DNA of 64,000 bases from Labilithrix sp. (GTDB lineage Bacteria; Myxococcota_A; Polyangia; Polyangiales; Polyangiaceae): assembly GCA_019637175.1 (NCBI GenBank), contig JAHBWD010000041.1, positions 1-64,000 on the forward strand. Direction: 5' to 3'. The translations under genes and the position numbers were made by a program. Below are positions 44,253 to 52,061 of the stretch, piece by piece. The notes beneath the pieces are model-generated. The model saw nothing but the letters and a program-made list of their open reading frames with translations. It was not told where the DNA came from and did no database searches. How positions within the stretch are numbered: the stretch's first letter is position 1; every line of letters begins with the position of its first letter.

Positions 44253-46385
44253 ATGCCGAGTCGGCGGCGCCTTCGTGATCCTGCACGACACGCGCTCGCG
44301 TCGGTCGCGTCGGTCGCGTCGGTCGCGTTTTGCCTCGCTTGCCTCGCTTGCCTCGCTTGCCTCGTTTGGCCCGCGCTAGCGCGCGCCGACGACACCGACG
44401 ACGCCGAAGAGGTCGTCGTCCGCGGGAGATCCTCCTCGGTGGGCGGCGGGTTCGTCTCCGAGGCGCGCGTGGCCGACGCGCCGCGCGAGATCACCGATCT
44501 GGCGAGCCTCGTCGAGCCGCTCCCCGGCGTGCACGTGCGACGGCTCGGCGCCGACGATGCGTTCTCGACGGTCTCGGTCCGCGGCACGAGCTCGACGCAA
44601 GTCGCGGTCTACCTCGCGGGCGTCCCGCTCAGCGGCGGCGCCGATCCGACGCTCGACCTCGCGACGCTCCCGCTCTTTCCCGGAATGCGCGCGCGCGTCT
44701 ATCGATCGTTCGCGCCGGCCGCGCTCGGACGAGGATCGCTCGGTGGCACGCTCGTCATCGATCCGCCTGCGCCGCGATCGAAACCGACGACGGAGGCGTG
44801 GATCGGCGCAGGCGCGTTCGGATCGCGACGCATGCGCGTCGGCGACGTGAGCGGAGATCCCGACGGTATCCGCGTCGCGACCGCGCTCTCGGCGTCGCGC
44901 TCGGACGACGACTTCTCTTACCTCGACGAAGCGGCGACGCGGGATCGAGGAACCGACGTGCTCGCGACGCGCGCGAACGCAGGTCACTCGGCGGCGAGCG
45001 GCCTCGCCTCGATCGGCCTGCCCGTGCAGCTCGGAGGAGGCAAGCGCGGAGCCCTCACGATCACGAGCCTCGCGCAGATCCGCCGCCAAGAGCTGCCGGG
45101 ACCGCTCCGAGGGCCGACGCCCTTCCAGCGGCTCGACTCGAACCGGCTCGTCGGCGCGATGGAGCTCACGCTCCCCGCAGGCGACGGCTCCTTCGGCGCC
45201 CGCACGTGGGCCCGCCGAGAAGGTCTTTCGATCCGCGACGCGCCCACGAGCACGCAGATCACGCTCGGCCCCTCGGCCACCGACGACGCGATCCTCGCCG
45301 CGGGCGGCAGCGTCGGATGGAAGGGGCGCCCTTCGGAGAAGACGCTGATCGAGGCGCGGCTCGACGCGAGCGCGGAGCGATTCGCGCCCGGCACGTGGAT
45401 CGGGTTCGAGGCGCCGCCGAGCGCGAGGCGCACCAACACGGGCATCGCGCTCGACGCGCGCGCGCGCGTGGCGCCGCCGATCACCGTGATGCTGAGCGGC
45501 CGCGGCGACGTGTGGTTCGATTCCGCAGCCGGAACGGCGAGCACCAACGAGACGCGACCGAGCGGCAACGTCGGGCTCGAAGCGGATCTCGGCGCGATCA
45601 CGCTCGCCACGCACGGCGGCGTGCTCGCGCGCCCGCCTTCGTTCGTGGAGCGCTTCGGCAATCGAGGCGCGTTCCTCGGCGAGCCGAACCTTCGCCCCGA
45701 GTCGGCGGGCACGATCGATCTCGGCGGCGAGATCACGAAGCGCGTCGGTCCGATGCGTCTGCACGTCGAGCTCGCCGGCTTCGCGACGTGGGCCGAAGAT
45801 CTCATCGTCTTCGTCCCGACCGGGGCGTACGGCCGCGCGAGGGCGACGAACATCGGGCGCGGCCGCATGCTCGGCACCGAAGCGCTGCTCCAGACCTCGG
45901 GCTTCGGCTTCGAGCTCCGCGTCGCGCACACCGCGCTCACCACCCAGAACCAGAGCGAGTGCCGCTTCGTCGCAGGGGCGTGCGAGCGCCCCGCGCTGCC
46001 CGGCCGACCCGAGCACGACCTCTACGTCGACCTCGCGTACACGCTCGGGCCGGCGCGCTTGCGCTACGGAATCGACGTCGTCACGGGCATCCAGGCCGAT
46101 CAGAAGGGCGAGGAGAAGTTCATCGTCCCCGATCGCGTCCTCCATGGCGCAGGCATCCGCGTCGCGGTCCCCGTCGGAAGCGGAGCGGGCAACCTCTCGC
46201 TCTCGCTCGAAGTCCGAAATCTCTTCGATCTGAGGGTCGCCGAGTACGGCGGCACCCTCGGGCCCGTCCGCGCGCCGATCGGCGATCTGTTCGACTACCC
46301 GATCCCCGGCCGTCGCGTCCTTCTCAGCGCTCGCTGGGTCTTTCCCGAGCCCGGAGCAGGTGCTACCGTCCGCGCCCCGCCATGA
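44253..46385 (+). CDS. TonB-dependent outer-membrane receptor
   Basis: A 710-residue receptor for uptake of a siderophore, cobalamin or similar ligand. The signal peptide contains two 9-base tandem repeat arrays (SVASVASVA then CLACLACLACL). The plug domain has LASLVEPLPGVHVRRLGADD and FSTVSVRGTSSTQVAVYLAG with PLSGGADPTLDLATLPLFPG, and the barrel ends RRVLLSARWVF. FEVRNLFDLR-like SLEVRNLFDLRVAEYGG is the usual conserved end. Ligand not deducible. The stop overlaps the TPR gene's ATG by four bases, so the receptor and TPR protein are coupled. The permease at 50267 could serve the same pathway but lies on the other strand. Confidence 0.9.
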   Translation: MPSRRRLRDPARHALASVASVASVAFCLACLACLACLVWPALARADDTDDAEEVVVRGRSSSVGGGFVSEARVADAPREITDLASLVEPLPGVHVRRLGADDAFSTVSVRGTSSTQVAVYLAGVPLSGGADPTLDLATLPLFPGMRARVYRSFAPAALGRGSLGGTLVIDPPAPRSKPTTEAWIGAGAFGSRRMRVGDVSGDPDGIRVATALSASRSDDDFSYLDEAATRDRGTDVLATRANAGHSAASGLASIGLPVQLGGGKRGALTITSLAQIRRQELPGPLRGPTPFQRLDSNRLVGAMELTLPAGDGSFGARTWARREGLSIRDAPTSTQITLGPSATDDAILAAGGSVGWKGRPSEKTLIEARLDASAERFAPGTWIGFEAPPSARRTNTGIALDARARVAPPITVMLSGRGDVWFDSAAGTASTNETRPSGNVGLEADLGAITLATHGGVLARPPSFVERFGNRGAFLGEPNLRPESAGTIDLGGEITKRVGPMRLHVELAGFATWAEDLIVFVPTGAYGRARATNIGRGRMLGTEALLQTSGFGFELRVAHTALTTQNQSECRFVAGACERPALPGRPEHDLYVDLAYTLGPARLRYGIDVVTGIQADQKGEEKFIVPDRVLHGAGIRVAVPVGSGAGNLSLSLEVRNLFDLRVAEYGGTLGPVRAPIGDLFDYPIPGRRVLLSARWVFPEPGAGATVRAPP
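44296..44367 (+). repeat. Two tandem 9-base repeat arrays in a signal peptide
   Basis: TCGCGTCGG occurs three times plus a partial copy (44296-44328), and GCCTCGCTT three times plus one variant GCCTCGTTT (44332-44367). Both units are multiples of three, so slippage would add or remove whole codons in the signal peptide of the TonB receptor. The translated repeats are SVA and CLA. Confidence 0.8.
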
Positions 46386-47545
46386 GCCAGACCACCAACG
46401 CGCCCCCCAAGCCCGAGCTCCCTGGAACGTCTTCGCCCGAGGGAGGCGGCATCGCCGTCCAGGGCGGCGCCGCGATCCTCGCGCCGATTCAGTCGTTCCC
46501 CAACGGCGTGCCGGCCAACGCGATGGTGCTCATCCCGCTCGGCCCCAACGGCGCGCCGGTGGAGAAGAACGTCGTCGACGGCCCCGTCGCCATCACGATG
46601 GAACAGGTCTGGAAGCTGCTCGGCTTCAACGGCCCCGCCGTGCAGGTGCAAGACGAGCAGGGGCGCCCCATCGCGATCGGCCTCGAGGATCTCCTCGGCG
46701 GGCTCGAGAAGCACTGGAACGAGAGCAACGACGATCTCGATCGCGGGCGCATCTTCGCGCAGGAGCTGATGAAGCACGACCGCCACGCCAAGGCGGAGGC
46801 CGTGCTCGCGAAGGTCGTCGCGCGCGGCGGCGACGGGCAAGACTGGCTCGCGCTCGGCGTCGCCCAGCTCGCGCAGGAGAAGCACGACAAGGCCGAGGGC
46901 ACCCTCAAGGGCGCCCAGAACCTGATGAAAGACAACCCGTACCCGAGCTTGCACCTCGCCAAGCTCGCGCACGCGAAGAAAGACGCGAAGGCCGAGCGCG
47001 AGGCGACCGAGCGCGCGATCCAGATCCAGCCGGGCAACGTCGACGCGTGGGCGTACCTCTTCAACTTCGTCAAGGAGTCGGAGAACGAAGAGAAGGCGAT
47101 CGCGACGATCGAAGAGCTGGCCAACGCGCCCGTCAACGCGAAGACGGCGGCGCCCTACGTCGCGCTCCAGGGCTTCTACGCGAGCGACGAGAAGACGCGC
47201 GACAAGGCGATCACCTACGCGAAGAAGGGCGTCGATCGCTCGCCGAACGATCCGATCCCGCTCATCGTCCTCTCCGCGCTCTACGGCCAGGCCGGGAAGA
47301 TCGAGGAGGTCGTCAAGCTGCTCGCGCCGCACGAGGCGCTCATGCAGCAAGACGTTCGCATCGCGCACAACTACTTCGAGGCCCTCTTCCAGGCGAAGGA
47401 CATGGGCAAGATCACCGCGCTGCTGAACAAGCTCGCCACCTCGTCGAACCGCGAGGTGAAGCAGTTCGCGATCGAGCGGAGCCGCGCCATCGCGCAGATG
47501 CTCCAGCAGCAGCAGCAGGCCCTCCAGGCCGCCGCGACCAAGTAG
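46382..47545 (+). CDS. TPR-repeat protein
   Basis: A 387-residue cytoplasmic helical protein. The N-terminal third is Pro/Gly-rich and loosely structured (PKPELPGTSSPEGGG); from about residue 110 tetratricopeptide-like helix pairs follow: AKAEAVLAKVVARGGDG, WLALGVAQLAQEKHDKAEGT, NVDAWAYLFNFVKESENEEK and IPLIVLSALYGQAGKIEEVV. The end has AIAQMLQQQQQALQAAA. TPR proteins mediate protein-protein contacts. It is translated by ATGA coupling from the TonB receptor and followed after 38 bases by a Ser/Thr kinase, so it may link envelope sensing to kinase signalling; this is inference. Confidence 0.8.
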   Translation: MSQTTNAPPKPELPGTSSPEGGGIAVQGGAAILAPIQSFPNGVPANAMVLIPLGPNGAPVEKNVVDGPVAITMEQVWKLLGFNGPAVQVQDEQGRPIAIGLEDLLGGLEKHWNESNDDLDRGRIFAQELMKHDRHAKAEAVLAKVVARGGDGQDWLALGVAQLAQEKHDKAEGTLKGAQNLMKDNPYPSLHLAKLAHAKKDAKAEREATERAIQIQPGNVDAWAYLFNFVKESENEEKAIATIEELANAPVNAKTAAPYVALQGFYASDEKTRDKAITYAKKGVDRSPNDPIPLIVLSALYGQAGKIEEVVKLLAPHEALMQQDVRIAHNYFEALFQAKDMGKITALLNKLATSSNREVKQFAIERSRAIAQMLQQQQQALQAAATK

Positions 47546-47583
47546 GCGACGTCGAGCACGTGTAGGCGCTACCATCGAGCACG

Positions 47584-49269
47584 GTGGGCTCGGCTGCCCA
47601 AAATGTGCGTGTGGTGGGGAGGTACGCCCTCTACGGCGCGATCGCCGCGGGGGGGATGGCCACCGTCCATCTCGGCCGCCTGCTCGGCCCGGTCGGCTTC
47701 TCGCGCACCGTCGCCATCAAGCGCCTGCACGCCCAGTTCGCGTCGGATCCCGAGTTCGTCTCGATGTTCCTCGACGAGGCGCGCCTCGCCGCGCGCATCC
47801 GCCATCCCAACGTCGTGCCGACCCTCGACGTCGTCGCCACCGGCGGCGAGCTCTTCCTCGTCATGGAGTACGTGCCCGGCGAGTCGATCGCGCGCCTCTC
47901 GCGCGCGCTCCGCGATCGCAACCAGACGATCCCGCTCCGGATCCTCTCCGCGGTGATGGCCGGCGTCCTGCACGGCCTACACGCCGCCCACGAAGCGAAA
48001 GACGAGCGCGGTCACCCGCTCGGCATCGTGCATCGTGACATGTCACCCCAGAACGTCCTCGTGGGCGTCGACGGCGTCGCGCGCGTCCTCGACTTCGGCG
48101 TCGCGAAGGCGGCGGGCCGGATGCAGACGACGCGCGACGGTCAGATCAAGGGCAAGCTCTCGTACATGCCGCCGGAGCAGCTCCGCGGCGCGACGGTGAA
48201 CCGCCAGACGGACATCTACGCCGCCGGCGTCATGCTCTGGGAGCTCGTCACCGGCCAGCGGCTCTTCACGGGCGACAACGAAGGCGCGATCGTCGCGAAG
48301 GTGCTCGAGGGTCGCATCGAGCCGCCGAGCCAGGTCCTGTTTCGAAACCTGCCGCGCAACCAGACGATCGACAGCGGCCAGATGCGCAGCCTCGAGGCGC
48401 TCGATCGGACGATCCTCCACGCGCTCTCGATGACGCCCGAGGCGCGCTTCGCGACCGCGCGCGAGATGGCGCTCGAGATCGAGCGGCTGATCTCACCGGC
48501 GACGGGCTCGGAGGTGGCCGACTGGGTCGAGCAGGTCGCCGAAGACGTCCTCAGCTCGCGCGCGGCGATGGTCGCCGAGATCGAGAGCAGCGCGTCGCAC
48601 GCGGTCGAAGCGCGCGAAGGTCACGTGCAGAGCGTGCTCTCGGCGAAAGCCACGCTCGGGCCGGGGAACCGGAGCAGCGAGAGCCTGCCGCCGCAGTCGG
48701 TCACGCGCTTCGATCGCCCCGCGTCGTCGCACGCGCCCGCTGCGCCGACGAGCCAGCCGGTCGCGCGATCTTCCGTTCCGCTTCCGCTCGAGGGGCCGCC
48801 GTACACGCAGCCGTCGTCGATCTCGGTCTCGACGGGCACGCACGGTACGCGGCGCGCCGACGGTGAACGACGCACGGTCGTCGCTGCGCTCGTCGGCGTG
48901 CTGCTCGGCGCGAGCGTCCTCGCGACCGCGCTCGTGTGGCGAACCTCGCGAGATCGAACCGTCGCCGACGATCCTCCGAGCCCGGCCTCGGAGACTCCGG
49001 CCGAGACGTCGCCGGCTCCGCCGGCGATCGCCGACGCAGGGCTCGTCGCCGTCGAGCCCGCGCCGGCCGTCGCTTCGTCGCCGCCGGTGACCGCGGCGCC
49101 CGTCGCTTCGCCGCCGCCGACGAAACCGTCGAAGCCCGGCGCTCGCACGCCGAAGACGCCGGCGAGCCCGGCGGCCGCGCCCGCGACGCCGACCGATTCT
49201 TGCGAGCCGCCGTTCTGGTACGACGCGACCGGCGTGAAGCGCTACAAGCCGCAGTGCCTGGGAAAATGA
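47584..49269 (+). CDS. Ser/Thr protein kinase, PknB-like
   Basis: A 561-residue membrane-anchored kinase. Start is GTG 47584. The kinase domain (about residues 13-310) has an altered glycine loop GAIAAGGMATVHLGRL, catalytic Lys 46 (TVAIKRL), HRD (150-152, IVHRDMSPQNV), DFG (170-172, LDFGVAKA) and MPPEQL for APE. A transmembrane helix ALVGVLLGASVLATALVW lies near residue 440 and the C-terminus is a Pro/Ala/Thr-rich tail ending in YKPQCLGK. Such kinases are abundant in myxobacteria and act in development or envelope stress. Substrates are unknown; the TPR and PEGA-like proteins encoded on either side are candidates. Confidence 0.95.
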   Translation: MGSAAQNVRVVGRYALYGAIAAGGMATVHLGRLLGPVGFSRTVAIKRLHAQFASDPEFVSMFLDEARLAARIRHPNVVPTLDVVATGGELFLVMEYVPGESIARLSRALRDRNQTIPLRILSAVMAGVLHGLHAAHEAKDERGHPLGIVHRDMSPQNVLVGVDGVARVLDFGVAKAAGRMQTTRDGQIKGKLSYMPPEQLRGATVNRQTDIYAAGVMLWELVTGQRLFTGDNEGAIVAKVLEGRIEPPSQVLFRNLPRNQTIDSGQMRSLEALDRTILHALSMTPEARFATAREMALEIERLISPATGSEVADWVEQVAEDVLSSRAAMVAEIESSASHAVEAREGHVQSVLSAKATLGPGNRSSESLPPQSVTRFDRPASSHAPAAPTSQPVARSSVPLPLEGPPYTQPSSISVSTGTHGTRRADGERRTVVAALVGVLLGASVLATALVWRTSRDRTVADDPPSPASETPAETSPAPPAIADAGLVAVEPAPAVASSPPVTAAPVASPPPTKPSKPGARTPKTPASPAAAPATPTDSCEPPFWYDATGVKRYKPQCLGK

Positions 49270-49283
49270 AGTAGCATCGGCGC

Positions 49284-50129
49284 ATGACGATGCGGCGCCG
49301 CGGGTTCGTCTCCGCCCTCGCGCTGTGCGCTTCGCTCCTGGCCGCGCAGAGCGCCGGCGCGGACGAGAAGCAGGCCTGCGTCGCCGCGTCGGAGAAGGCG
49401 CAGCAGCTGAGGAACGCCGGCAAGCTCGGTGAAGCGCGCGAGCAGCTCGCGATCTGCGGCCGCTCGGCGTGCCCGCGGCTCGTTCAGCAAGACTGCACGA
49501 CGTGGATGAGCGAGGTGCTCGCGATCCTCCCTTCGATCGTCCCGGGCGCGCGAGATCGCAAGGGCCGCGACATCGTCGAGGTGAAGGTCTTCGTCGACGG
49601 CAAGATGGTGACCGAGACGCTCGACGGAAAGCCCATCGCCGTCGATCCCGGCGTGCACACGTTCCGCTTCGAGACCAGGTCGGCCCCGCCGATCGAAGAG
49701 CAGGTCGTCGTCCGCCAGAACGAGAAGAACCGGATCCTGACGGTCACGTTCGCCACCCCGGGCGACGCGGGCGGCGCGCGCGTGACGACCGACGCGACGC
49801 GAGACCCGGCGCCGCCGATCGCCGCGTACGTCGTCGGCGGCGTAGGCCTCGTCGGGCTCGGCGTCGGCGCGGCCATCGGCGTGACGGCGAGCTCCGACGC
49901 CTCGGACATTCGCGACAGCGGCTGCGCCCCACGGTGCGACGTCGCCGAGGTCGACGCGATCCAGAGCCGATACACGATCGCCGGCGTGACCGCGGGCATC
50001 GGCGGCGCGCTGCTCGTCGCCGGCGTCGTGATGCTGATCCTCCACGTCTCGGGAGAGTCGCGCTCGGGTGGCCTGGATCGACCGCAGGCGTACGCGACGA
50101 CGCCGGGCGGCATCGCCATCCGCTTCTGA
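49284..50129 (+). CDS. Exported PEGA-like protein
   Basis: A 281-residue exported protein with a signal peptide (VSALALCASLLAAQSAGADE). The N-terminal domain has QACVAASEKAQQLRNAGKLG (TPR-like helix pair), then a PEGA-like strand block VKVFVDGKMVTETLDGKPIA with VDPGVHTFRFET. Two hydrophobic helices follow, YVVGGVGLVGLGVGAAIGV and AGVTAGIGGALLVAGVVMLI. Proteins of this layout very often accompany Ser/Thr kinases in Polyangiales. It follows the kinase stop by 14 bases. A degraded duplicate of its N-terminal segment occurs right after it (50141-50266). Confidence 0.85.
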   Translation: MTMRRRGFVSALALCASLLAAQSAGADEKQACVAASEKAQQLRNAGKLGEAREQLAICGRSACPRLVQQDCTTWMSEVLAILPSIVPGARDRKGRDIVEVKVFVDGKMVTETLDGKPIAVDPGVHTFRFETRSAPPIEEQVVVRQNEKNRILTVTFATPGDAGGARVTTDATRDPAPPIAAYVVGGVGLVGLGVGAAIGVTASSDASDIRDSGCAPRCDVAEVDAIQSRYTIAGVTAGIGGALLVAGVVMLILHVSGESRSGGLDRPQAYATTPGGIAIRF

Positions 50130-50140
50130 GGTAGCCCACG

Positions 50141-50266
50141 TGCGCTCGAGCGTCGCGCGCGCGACCGACGTCCAAGCCTGTCTCGCGGCGTCGGAGAGTG
50201 GGCAGCGCGCGCGGCGCGCGGGCAAGCTGCGCGAAGCTCGTCGGGCGTGGCGCTCGGCGGCGCGTT
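50141..50266 (+). pseudogene. Truncated duplicate of the PEGA-like gene start
   Basis: The frame after the PEGA-like gene reads DVQACLAASESGQRARRAGK and LREARRAWRSAARS, matching QACVAASEKAQQLRNAGKLG and EAREQLAICGRSA of the preceding protein. Only this small N-terminal piece is present; signal peptide and the rest are missing, and the minus-strand permease gene begins its end at 50267. It is a remnant of a tandem paralogue cut by later rearrangement. Confidence 0.65.
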
Positions 50267-51271
50267 CTAGCCCCGCTTTCGAAGCAGGAAGAGAAAGAGC
50301 GGTCCGCCGACGAGCGCCGTGACCGCGCCCACGGGAGGCTCGGTGTGGAGCCATCGAAACGAAGCGCGACTGACGAGATCGCAGAGCACGAGCGCCGCGC
50401 CGCCGAGCACGACCGAAGCGGGCATCAGCAAGCGTGTATCCGGACCGAGCAGCCGCCGGAGAACGTGAGGCACGATCAGCCCGACGAAGCCGATGAGCCC
50501 GGTGACGCTCACGATCGCGCCGACCACGAGAGAGCTCGCGAGCAAGGTGCGGATCTCGACGACGCGAACGCGAACGCCGAGGTGCTCGGCCGCCTCGTCG
50601 CCGAGCGAGAGCACGTTCAAGCGCGCCGCGTCGAGGAGGAGGATCCCGACGCCGAGGCCGACGTAGATCGCGAGGGCAATGAGCGACGCCCGAGACGGCA
50701 CGTCGAGAAACCCCATGAGCCAGAACAGCAGCTCTTGCGCCTTCGAAGGCATCACGAGCGTCTTCACGAAGGTGATGGCTGCGGAGGCGATCGCGTTCAC
50801 CACGATGCCGGAGAGCAAGACGCTCGTTCCGCGCGAGCCCGGCGCCGCGGCGGCGAACGCGTGGACGAGCGCGGTGGCGCCCGCGCCGCCCGCGAGCGCG
50901 GCGATCGGCACGAGCGAAGCCCCGACCACGGTGGCGCCGGAGAGCCCCGCGAGGATCGCGATCGTCGCGCCCAGCGCAGAGCCTCCCGAGACGCCGAGGA
51001 CGTAGGGCTCGGCGAGCGGGTTGCGAAGGAGCGCCTGGAGCGCGACGCCCACGATCGAGAGCCCCGCGCCGGCGACCGCACCGAGGAGCACGCGCGGGAG
51101 GCGCACCTCGAAGACGATGTCGTGATCGCGCGACGCGCCGTCGCGGATCGCCGTCACGAGCGAGACCGGATCCGTCCCGAACCCGACGCCGAGGACGATC
51201 GCGAGCAGGAGCGCGACGACGCATCCCGCCAGGATCGGCAGAGGCCGCGCCTTGGGAGCGTGCCGCGTCAT
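50267..51271 (-). CDS. FecCD/BtuC-type ABC permease
   Basis: A 334-residue permease for iron-siderophore or cobalamin import across the inner membrane. About ten hydrophobic helices are visible (LPILAGCVVALLLAIVLGVG, VLLGAVAGAGLSIVGVALQA, GLIGFVGLIVPHVLRRLLGP). The family blocks RLPRVLLGAVAGAGLS, RNPLAEPYVLGVSGGSALGA and the C-terminal HTEPPVGAVTALVGGPLFLF are complete. It has no adjacent ATPase or periplasmic binding protein, which is unusual for this class. Its ATG at 51271 overlaps the coaX stop (ATGA), so the two are coupled. Confidence 0.95.
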   Translation of the reverse strand: MTRHAPKARPLPILAGCVVALLLAIVLGVGFGTDPVSLVTAIRDGASRDHDIVFEVRLPRVLLGAVAGAGLSIVGVALQALLRNPLAEPYVLGVSGGSALGATIAILAGLSGATVVGASLVPIAALAGGAGATALVHAFAAAAPGSRGTSVLLSGIVVNAIASAAITFVKTLVMPSKAQELLFWLMGFLDVPSRASLIALAIYVGLGVGILLLDAARLNVLSLGDEAAEHLGVRVRVVEIRTLLASSLVVGAIVSVTGLIGFVGLIVPHVLRRLLGPDTRLLMPASVVLGGAALVLCDLVSRASFRWLHTEPPVGAVTALVGGPLFLFLLRKRG

Positions 51272-52035
51272 CCCTGGTTGCGTTCGTAGAGAATGCGCAG
51301 GCCCGTCAGCGTGAGATCGTCGTCGACCTCTTGAATCGTGCGAGACAGGGGCGCGATGAGGCGGGCGAGGCCGCCGGTCGCGACCACCGCGCAGGGAAAG
51401 CCGAGCTCTTCGAGGAGGCGATCGGTGAGCCCGTCGACGAGCGCGACGTAGCCGTAGACGATCCCCGACTGCATCGAGCTCTGCGTGTTGCGCCCCATGA
51501 CGCGCGTTGGCTTCGCGATCTCGACGCGAGGAAGCTTCGCGGCGCGAGCGAAGAGCGCGTCGGCGCTGATCTGGATGCCGGGCGCGATCACGCCGCCGAG
51601 GTACTCGCCCTTGGGCGAGACGCAGTCGAACGTCGTCGCCGTGCCGAAGTCGACGACGATGAGCCCCGAGTGGAAGCGCTCGTAGGCGGCGACGCCGTTG
51701 ACGATGCGATCGGCCCCGACCTCGCGAGGGTTCTCGTAGAGGATCGCCATGCCCGTTCGGATCCCCGGGCCCACCACCAGCGCTTCGCGGCCGAACGCGC
51801 GACGCACGAGATCGAGCATGGGCTCGGTGAGCGCGGGCACGACGCTCGCGATGATCGCGCTGTCGACCTCGTCGGCCCGGACGTCGCGCATCGCGAGGAG
51901 CTGGCGGATGATCACCGCATACTCGTCGGCGGTGCGACCACGAGACGTCTCGACGCGGAACTGGTGGACGAGCCTCGCCCCGTCGAAGAGGCCGTAGACG
52001 ATGTTCGTGTTGCCGACGTCGATCGCGAGGAGCAT
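51268..52035 (-). CDS. coaX: Type III pantothenate kinase
   Basis: A 255-residue pantothenate kinase of the CoaX type, the first step of coenzyme A synthesis. The phosphate-binding motif MLLAIDVGNTNIVYGLFDG and GADRIVNGVAAYERF with VDFGTATTFDCVSPKG are all intact; Asp 6 is the catalytic residue. CoaX needs a monovalent cation and is not inhibited by CoA. It is followed, in a 4-base overlap, by an ABC permease and preceded by the HEAT-cyclophilin gene (26-base gap), so the operon mixes coenzyme and envelope genes. Confidence 0.97.
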   Translation of the reverse strand: MLLAIDVGNTNIVYGLFDGARLVHQFRVETSRGRTADEYAVIIRQLLAMRDVRADEVDSAIIASVVPALTEPMLDLVRRAFGREALVVGPGIRTGMAILYENPREVGADRIVNGVAAYERFHSGLIVVDFGTATTFDCVSPKGEYLGGVIAPGIQISADALFARAAKLPRVEIAKPTRVMGRNTQSSMQSGIVYGYVALVDGLTDRLLEELGFPCAVVATGGLARLIAPLSRTIQEVDDDLTLTGLRILYERNQG

Positions 52036-52061
52036 CGTGGGCCAGGGTAGTTGTACCCGGG

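Noticed and set aside
44296..44367. CRISPR-like repeats
   Set aside because: Units are 9 bases, contiguous and in frame with a signal peptide; there are no spacers.
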